Origin: Polaribacter sp.
GTDB taxonomy: Bacteria; Bacteroidota; Bacteroidia; Flavobacteriales; Flavobacteriaceae
Length of the DNA: 9,321 nt
Direction: 5' to 3'
Assembly: GCA_029248845.1 (NCBI GenBank)
Contig: JAQWIO010000093.1
Coordinates: forward strand, 1-9,321
The notes below the pieces were generated by a model. It had not been told where the DNA came from, made no database searches, and saw only the letters and a list, made by a program, of their open reading frames with translations. The position numbers and the translations under genes are program-made. Below are positions 5,897 to 9,321 of the stretch, piece by piece; positions within the stretch are counted from its first letter, which is position 1, and each line of letters begins with the position of its first letter.

Positions 5897-6826
5897 TTAT
5901 CTTTTAACTTGTTGTGCTAATAAATAAATTACAGCCATTCTTATAGCAACTCCATTTTCTACCTGATTTAAAATAATTGATTCGTTAGAGTCTGCAACAT
6001 CACTTGTAATTTCTACTCCTCGGTTTATTGGACCAGGATGCATAATTACTATCTTCTTACCAAGGCTGTCTAAAATATCTTTATTAATACCAAATAGTTG
6101 AGTGTATTCCCTTGTAGAAGGAAAATACTTGATATCCATTCTTTCATGTTGAACTCGCAAAACATTTGCAACATCACACCATTCAAGCCCTTTTTTTAGA
6201 TTTTTTTCTACTTCAACACCCATACTTCCAATGTATTTTGGAATTAAAGTTGTAGGTCCGCAAACTTTTACCTCAGCACCCTGAAGTTGTAATGCAAAAA
6301 TATTTGACAAAGCAACTCTAGAATGAAGCACGTCTCCAACAATAAGAATCTTTTTACCCTTTACACTTCCTAATCTTTCTCTAATAGAGTATGAATCTAG
6401 TAATGCTTGGGTTGGGTGTTCATGTGTTCCATCTCCTGCATTTATAATTTTTGCATCTACATGTCTAGATAAGAAAACACCAGCTCCAACATTTGCATGA
6501 CGCATAACAACAATATCAACTTTCATTGCTAAGATATTGTTTACAGTATCAATTAGGGTTTCTCCCTTTTTAACTGAGGATTGCCCTGCTGAAAAGTTAA
6601 TTATATCTGCTGAAAGTCTTTTTTCAGCTAATTCAAAACTGAGTTTTGTTCGTGTGCTATTTTCAAAAAATAAGTTAGCAATAGTAATATCTCTTAGAGA
6701 TGGTACCTTTTTAATAGGTCTATTAATTACCTCTTTAAAATGATCTGCAGTTTTAAAAATAAGATCAATATCAGTCGATTTTAGATATTTTATTCCCAAT
6801 AAATGTTCTACGCTTAATTCTGACAT
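5897..6826 (-). CDS. pyrB: Aspartate carbamoyltransferase catalytic subunit
   Basis: This 309-residue enzyme condenses carbamoyl phosphate with aspartate, the committed step of pyrimidine synthesis, in the cytoplasm. Carbamoyl-phosphate-binding motifs are FFENSTRTK (53-61) and SSVKKGET (83-90). MRH (108-110), HEHPTQALLD (135-144), GDVLHSR (164-170), LRVQHER (223-229) and HPGPINRGVEI (263-273) complete the active site and aspartate-binding domain. The first motif reads STRTK where the E. coli enzyme has STRTR, a conservative change. The HPGP-NRGVEI version marks the type common in Gram-positives and Bacteroidota. No regulatory subunit gene (pyrI) is nearby, so allosteric control through PyrI is not evident here. 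It is separated from pyrR upstream by 2 bases and from the STAS-like gene downstream by 3, so it forms the centre of one operon. Confidence 0.96.
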   Translation of the reverse strand: MSELSVEHLLGIKYLKSTDIDLIFKTADHFKEVINRPIKKVPSLRDITIANLFFENSTRTKLSFELAEKRLSADIINFSAGQSSVKKGETLIDTVNNILAMKVDIVVMRHANVGAGVFLSRHVDAKIINAGDGTHEHPTQALLDSYSIRERLGSVKGKKILIVGDVLHSRVALSNIFALQLQGAEVKVCGPTTLIPKYIGSMGVEVEKNLKKGLEWCDVANVLRVQHERMDIKYFPSTREYTQLFGINKDILDSLGKKIVIMHPGPINRGVEITSDVADSNESIILNQVENGVAIRMAVIYLLAQQVKR

Positions 6827-6828
6827 AA

Positions 6829-7368
6829 TTACTTTAATTCTATATAGACTGCATCTTTTTTATGAGTTTCTTTCCATGTTACCAATACTTTTTCTTCATT
6901 AATAGCATCTACTTGTCTCCCTCTATAATCTGGCTGAATTGGTAAATGTCTACTAAAACGTCTGTCGATTAGTACTAATAACTCTATACTCTCAGGTCTT
7001 CCATAGGATTGCATAGCTGTTAAGGCTGCTCTAACGCTTCTTCCCGAATACAAAACATCATCTATAATTACTACATGTTTACCCTCAACTAAAAAGTTCA
7101 TTTCTGTTGCAGTAGCCTCTAAAGGAACATCTCTTCTTCTAAAATCGTCTCTGTAAAAAGTGATATCTAAAAGTCCTAATTGTAATTGTTTAATTCGGTA
7201 TTCATTTTTCAATAAATAAGCTAATCTATTGGCTAAATAACTCCCTCTTGGCTGTAATCCAATCAGGATTGTATTAGAAAAATCGTTGTGATTTTCGATT
7301 AACTGGCATGCCAATCGATGTAAAATTATTTCAATATCTTTTGAGTTAAGTAAGATTTTTTTGCTCAT
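6829..7368 (-). CDS. pyrR: PyrR, uracil phosphoribosyltransferase / pyr regulator family
   Basis: This 179-residue type I phosphoribosyltransferase belongs to the PyrR family; lengths of about 175-180 are usual. The PRPP-binding signature is VVIIDDVLYSGRSVRAAL (99-116). GLQPRGSYLANRLA (37-50), the basic FYRDDFRRRDVPLEA (71-85) and DRRFSRHLPIQPDYRGRQVD (135-154) are typical PyrR segments, including basic patches that contact RNA in characterised homologues. In Bacillus, PyrR binds UMP/UTP and pyr leader RNA to cause attenuation, and also makes UMP from uracil and PRPP. Here the apparent leader is only about 30 bases, and I find no antiterminator/terminator pair before pyrR, so any control may be enzymatic or act elsewhere. 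It is first in the operon with pyrB, and the ATG at 7368 agrees with the promoter position. Confidence 0.93.
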   Translation of the reverse strand: MSKKILLNSKDIEIILHRLACQLIENHNDFSNTILIGLQPRGSYLANRLAYLLKNEYRIKQLQLGLLDITFYRDDFRRRDVPLEATATEMNFLVEGKHVVIIDDVLYSGRSVRAALTAMQSYGRPESIELLVLIDRRFSRHLPIQPDYRGRQVDAINEEKVLVTWKETHKKDAVYIELK

Positions 7369-7377
7369 AAGAAAATT

Positions 7378-7393
7378 GCCAAATTAGTCTGGC
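7378..7393 (-). other. Short inverted repeat in the pyrR leader
   Basis: On the minus strand GCCA (7393-7390) can pair with TGGC (7381-7378) around an 8-base loop, in the predicted pyrR leader and 9 bases before the start codon. It is the only GC-containing stem in this leader. It does not resemble the larger Bacillus PyrR-binding loop and has no T run after it. It could be a minor RNA hairpin or a chance match. Confidence 0.25.
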
Positions 7394-7406
7394 GTGTATT
7401 GAATTT

Positions 7407-7437
7407 CAAAATTACTGTAAATATATGTATATGCAAA
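7407..7437 (-). promoter_or_regulatory. Bacteroidota-type promoter for the pyrR-pyrB operon
   Basis: On the minus strand TTTG (7437-7434) is followed after 19 bases by TAATTTTG (7414-7407). Both elements and the spacing match the Bacteroidota consensus TTTG/TAnnTTTG exactly. Transcription would begin near 7400, leaving a leader of about 30 bases before the pyrR ATG. The same -7 octamer is used at the pyrD promoter. The start point is inferred. Confidence 0.7.
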
Positions 7438-7560
7438 ATTTATAGCTATTAAAAATTGTAGCGATTAATGTTAATTAAATTGTTGAAAACAAATAATCAT
7501 AAATTAAAAGTTTCCTGGTACTTGTATTACTTTTAAAATAATAATTCAAATATCATAGTT

Positions 7561-8925
7561 ATGTCTCTATTAAAATTTGAAACCATGCTCAAGACCAACA
7601 GTATTTATTTCTTTGATTTGGTAGAGTTTGAAGAAATAATTGTTCATTATATAGATGCGGGCAAACAAGCATTGGCCAAAAAAGCAGTTAAACTTGGCTT
7701 GCAACAACATCCTGCATCGGTAGATTTAAAGTTACTACGAGTTGAGATTTATATATTTGAAGATGAACTAGATAAGGCTTCTATGTTGCTCAAAATAATT
7801 GAGCGCCTAGAACCTAATAATGACGAGGTTTTTATACAAAAAGCAACCATAAGTTCTAAAAATGGAAATCATAAAGAAGCAATAGAATTATTAAAAAAAG
7901 CTTTAACATTTACTGATGATAAAGTAGATATTTGGTCATTATTAGGTATGGAGTATTTATACTTAGATGACTTTAAAAATGCACGTTTAGTTTTTGAAAA
8001 ATGTATAGTAGTAGATTTTGAAGATTATTCTGCACTATATAATGTAGTGTATTGTTTTGATATGGAAAAAGAACATAAAGAAGCAATTACCTATTTAAAT
8101 TCTTATATAGATATAAATCCTTATTGTGAAGTTGCATGGCATCAGCTAGGAAGACAATATTTTATACTAGAAATGTATCAGGAAGCTTTAAACTCTTTTG
8201 ATTATGCTGTTCTAATTGATGAGTCTTTCATTGGAGGTTATCTAGAAAAAGCAAAAACGTTAGAGCAATTAGAGCGTTATAAGGAAGCAATTGATAATTA
8301 TTTAATTACACTTGAACTAGACGATGCAACAGCTTTTGTGTATCTTAGAATAGGAGAGTGTCATGAGAAAATAGAAAATTTTGATGCAGCAATTTCTTTT
8401 TACAAAAAAGCTGTTCATGAGGATCCATTGTTAGATAAAGGTTGGATGATGTTGGCCAACATATATTATGCTCACAATAATTATCAAAAAGCAGCATACT
8501 ATATTTCCAAAGCGTTAACAATTGAAGAAGATAATTCATTATATTGGAAACGGTATTCAGAAATTAACCTAAAATTAAATTTTTATGAAGAAGCTGTCGC
8601 CGGTTTTGAAAAATGCCTAGCGATTAATGATGATGGATTAGAAATTTATATTGGTTTAACGGATGTATTGTCTTTTTTAGGTGAATTTAATGATGCCATT
8701 CATACTTTAATTAAAGCCCAGAAAATCTACAAAGATTCTGCAGAAATAGAATATAGGTTAACAGGATTGTTTTTTATACTGAATAAAGAAAAATACAGCT
8801 TCAATCATTTAATGGCTGCTATGAAAATAGATTATGATGATCATTTTATTTTAAGAGAATTATATCCTGTTGTATACGACCATATAAAAATACAAAAACT
8901 TTTGAACGATTTTAAAAAAGATTAA
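7561..8925 (+). CDS. Tetratricopeptide repeat (TPR) protein
   Basis: This 454-residue acidic, soluble protein is built almost wholly of TPR units and has no signal peptide, membrane helix or catalytic domain. Successive repeats of about 34 residues begin near 54, 88, 122, 156, 190, 224, 258, 292, 326, 360 and 394, with an N-terminal helical cap (1-51). The clearest units include HKEAIELLKKAL (104-115), YQEALNSFDYAV (206-217), YKEAIDNYLITL (240-251), FDAAISFYKKAV (274-285), YQKAAYYISKAL (308-319) and YEEAVAGFEKCL (342-353). Such solenoids bind partner proteins; the partner is not evident. The ATG at 7561 is the first in frame after an upstream stop at 7534-7536. It is divergent from pyrR across 192 bases, where no good plus-strand promoter consensus was found. 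A similar TPR protein is, from memory, common in flavobacteria, but no function is known to me. Confidence 0.85.
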   Translation: MSLLKFETMLKTNSIYFFDLVEFEEIIVHYIDAGKQALAKKAVKLGLQQHPASVDLKLLRVEIYIFEDELDKASMLLKIIERLEPNNDEVFIQKATISSKNGNHKEAIELLKKALTFTDDKVDIWSLLGMEYLYLDDFKNARLVFEKCIVVDFEDYSALYNVVYCFDMEKEHKEAITYLNSYIDINPYCEVAWHQLGRQYFILEMYQEALNSFDYAVLIDESFIGGYLEKAKTLEQLERYKEAIDNYLITLELDDATAFVYLRIGECHEKIENFDAAISFYKKAVHEDPLLDKGWMMLANIYYAHNNYQKAAYYISKALTIEEDNSLYWKRYSEINLKLNFYEEAVAGFEKCLAINDDGLEIYIGLTDVLSFLGEFNDAIHTLIKAQKIYKDSAEIEYRLTGLFFILNKEKYSFNHLMAAMKIDYDDHFILRELYPVVYDHIKIQKLLNDFKKD

Positions 8926-9044
8926 ATTAGCAGTAACTCTATTTTAATTTTGAGGATACTTAAAAAAAATACGTTCTCAGAAAGAGATTATATTTTCGGT
9001 TAGAATAAATTAGTTTAATTTTTTTACGTAATTAACTTCAGTAA

Positions 9045-9321
9045 TTAAAATGTTTTTTCATACTTGTTGTGAGTTGTGATTATGGCCAATCCAAAAAGAA
9101 CAGCTACAACAATCAAAATAGTACTAATTAATCCAGTAACTCCAAATGACATTCTTATTAAAATTGTAGAAATAATAAACCCCGAGTTTCTGATAATTTT
9201 ATGAAACTGGTTTGTGTAGAAGAATGAAATTAAAAGGAGTACAACATCTACTAAAATAAGTACTGTGAAAAATTTATCAAAAAAGAGATTGTTGATACTT
9301 TCAAATGTAGGTAATTCGTTC
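9045..9321 (-). CDS. Unidentified membrane protein, C-terminal part
   Basis: An open frame runs in from the right edge (first complete codon at 9320) for 91 codons to a TAA at 9047-9045, with the start lying outside the window. The visible part begins NELPTFESINNLFFDKFF, followed by hydrophobic stretches at about 18-36 (VLILVDVVLLLISFFY), 47-57 and 60-82 (ending VVAVLFGLAIITT), and a short charged tail, HNKYEKTF. A charged loop, HKIIRNSG (40-47), separates the first two. The even hydrophobic pattern, lack of in-frame stops and normal codon use support a real gene. I do not recognise the family. It converges with the TPR gene across about 120 AT-rich bases that hold no other gene. Confidence 0.68.
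   Translation of the reverse strand, partial: NELPTFESINNLFFDKFFTVLILVDVVLLLISFFYTNQFHKIIRNSGFIISTILIRMSFGVTGLISTILIVVAVLFGLAIITTHNKYEKTF

Noticed and set aside
6537..6743. Plus-strand open frame of 68 codons inside pyrB
   Set aside because: It is antisense to the conserved carbamoyl-phosphate-binding region of pyrB and has no independent support.
7441..7560. Plus-strand promoter for the TPR gene (TACTTTTA at 7528-7535 and TAATTCAA at 7542-7549)
   Set aside because: Each differs from the -7 consensus. The first lacks a TTG at a fitting distance, and the second would place the start point almost on the start codon.
8345..8539. Minus-strand open frame of 64 codons inside the TPR gene
   Set aside because: It is antisense to clear TPR units; a Cys/His-rich shadow of a repeat-coding strand.
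8926..9044. Terminator between the TPR gene and the right-edge gene (AAATTA/TAATTT with T run near 9007-9025)
   Set aside because: The 6-base stem is all A-T with a 3-base loop. It is in a plausible place for convergent genes but too unstable to call.
1..9321. Mobile elements, CRISPR arrays, tRNA or rRNA genes, toxin-antitoxin or defence systems
   Set aside because: No transposase or integrase frame, no regularly spaced repeats, no cloverleaf-like sequence and no shift in base composition or codon use pointing to recent transfer were seen.

Overview
The window reads as ordinary chromosomal DNA from a member of the Bacteroidota, most likely a marine-type flavobacterium (class Flavobacteriia). 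The DNA is very AT-rich, start codons generally lack a Shine-Dalgarno sequence and sit behind A/T-rich leaders, and the two best promoters fit the Bacteroidota type (TTG or TTTG, about 20 bases, TAnnTTTG). The gene content (NamZ, a sterol-desaturase-family protein, PyrD of class 2, CsaA, RNase Z, PyrR-PyrB and a long TPR protein) is also what I would expect of that group. The genus cannot be fixed from the sequence.

Left part (1-3396): the C-terminal half of an exo-N-acetylmuramidase of the NamZ/DUF1343 family enters from the left edge (+) and converges on a sterol desaturase/fatty acid hydroxylase family membrane protein (-), which appears to use a TTG start. A divergent intergenic region of about 160 bases, with two inverted repeats and a good promoter, separates it from pyrD (+), a quinone-type dihydroorotate dehydrogenase. 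A LysE/RhtB-type exporter (+) follows.

Middle (3444-5366): on the minus strand, a DUF962/Mpo1-like membrane protein and the tRNA-binding-fold protein CsaA are translationally coupled through an ATGA overlap. Upstream of them lies rnz (ribonuclease Z).

Right part (5561-9321): a tight minus-strand operon pyrR-pyrB-(small STAS-like protein), with gaps of 2 and 3 bases, starts from a textbook Bacteroidota promoter only about 30 bases before pyrR. A 454-residue all-TPR protein is transcribed divergently from it. The C-terminal 91 codons of an unidentified membrane protein run in from the right edge (-).

Functionally, the window holds three pyrimidine genes (pyrD, pyrB, pyrR) in two separate transcription units, plus RNA-processing, membrane-lipid and cell-wall-recycling functions. 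I found no mobile element, CRISPR array, tRNA, rRNA or defence system, and no stretch over 300 bases without a gene. I see no convincing undescribed system. The points most worth a second look are the cysteine at the catalytic-base position of the class 2 PyrD, the apparent absence of an attenuator in front of pyrR, the small STAS-like protein fused into the pyr operon, and the symmetric pyrD/desaturase intergenic region.
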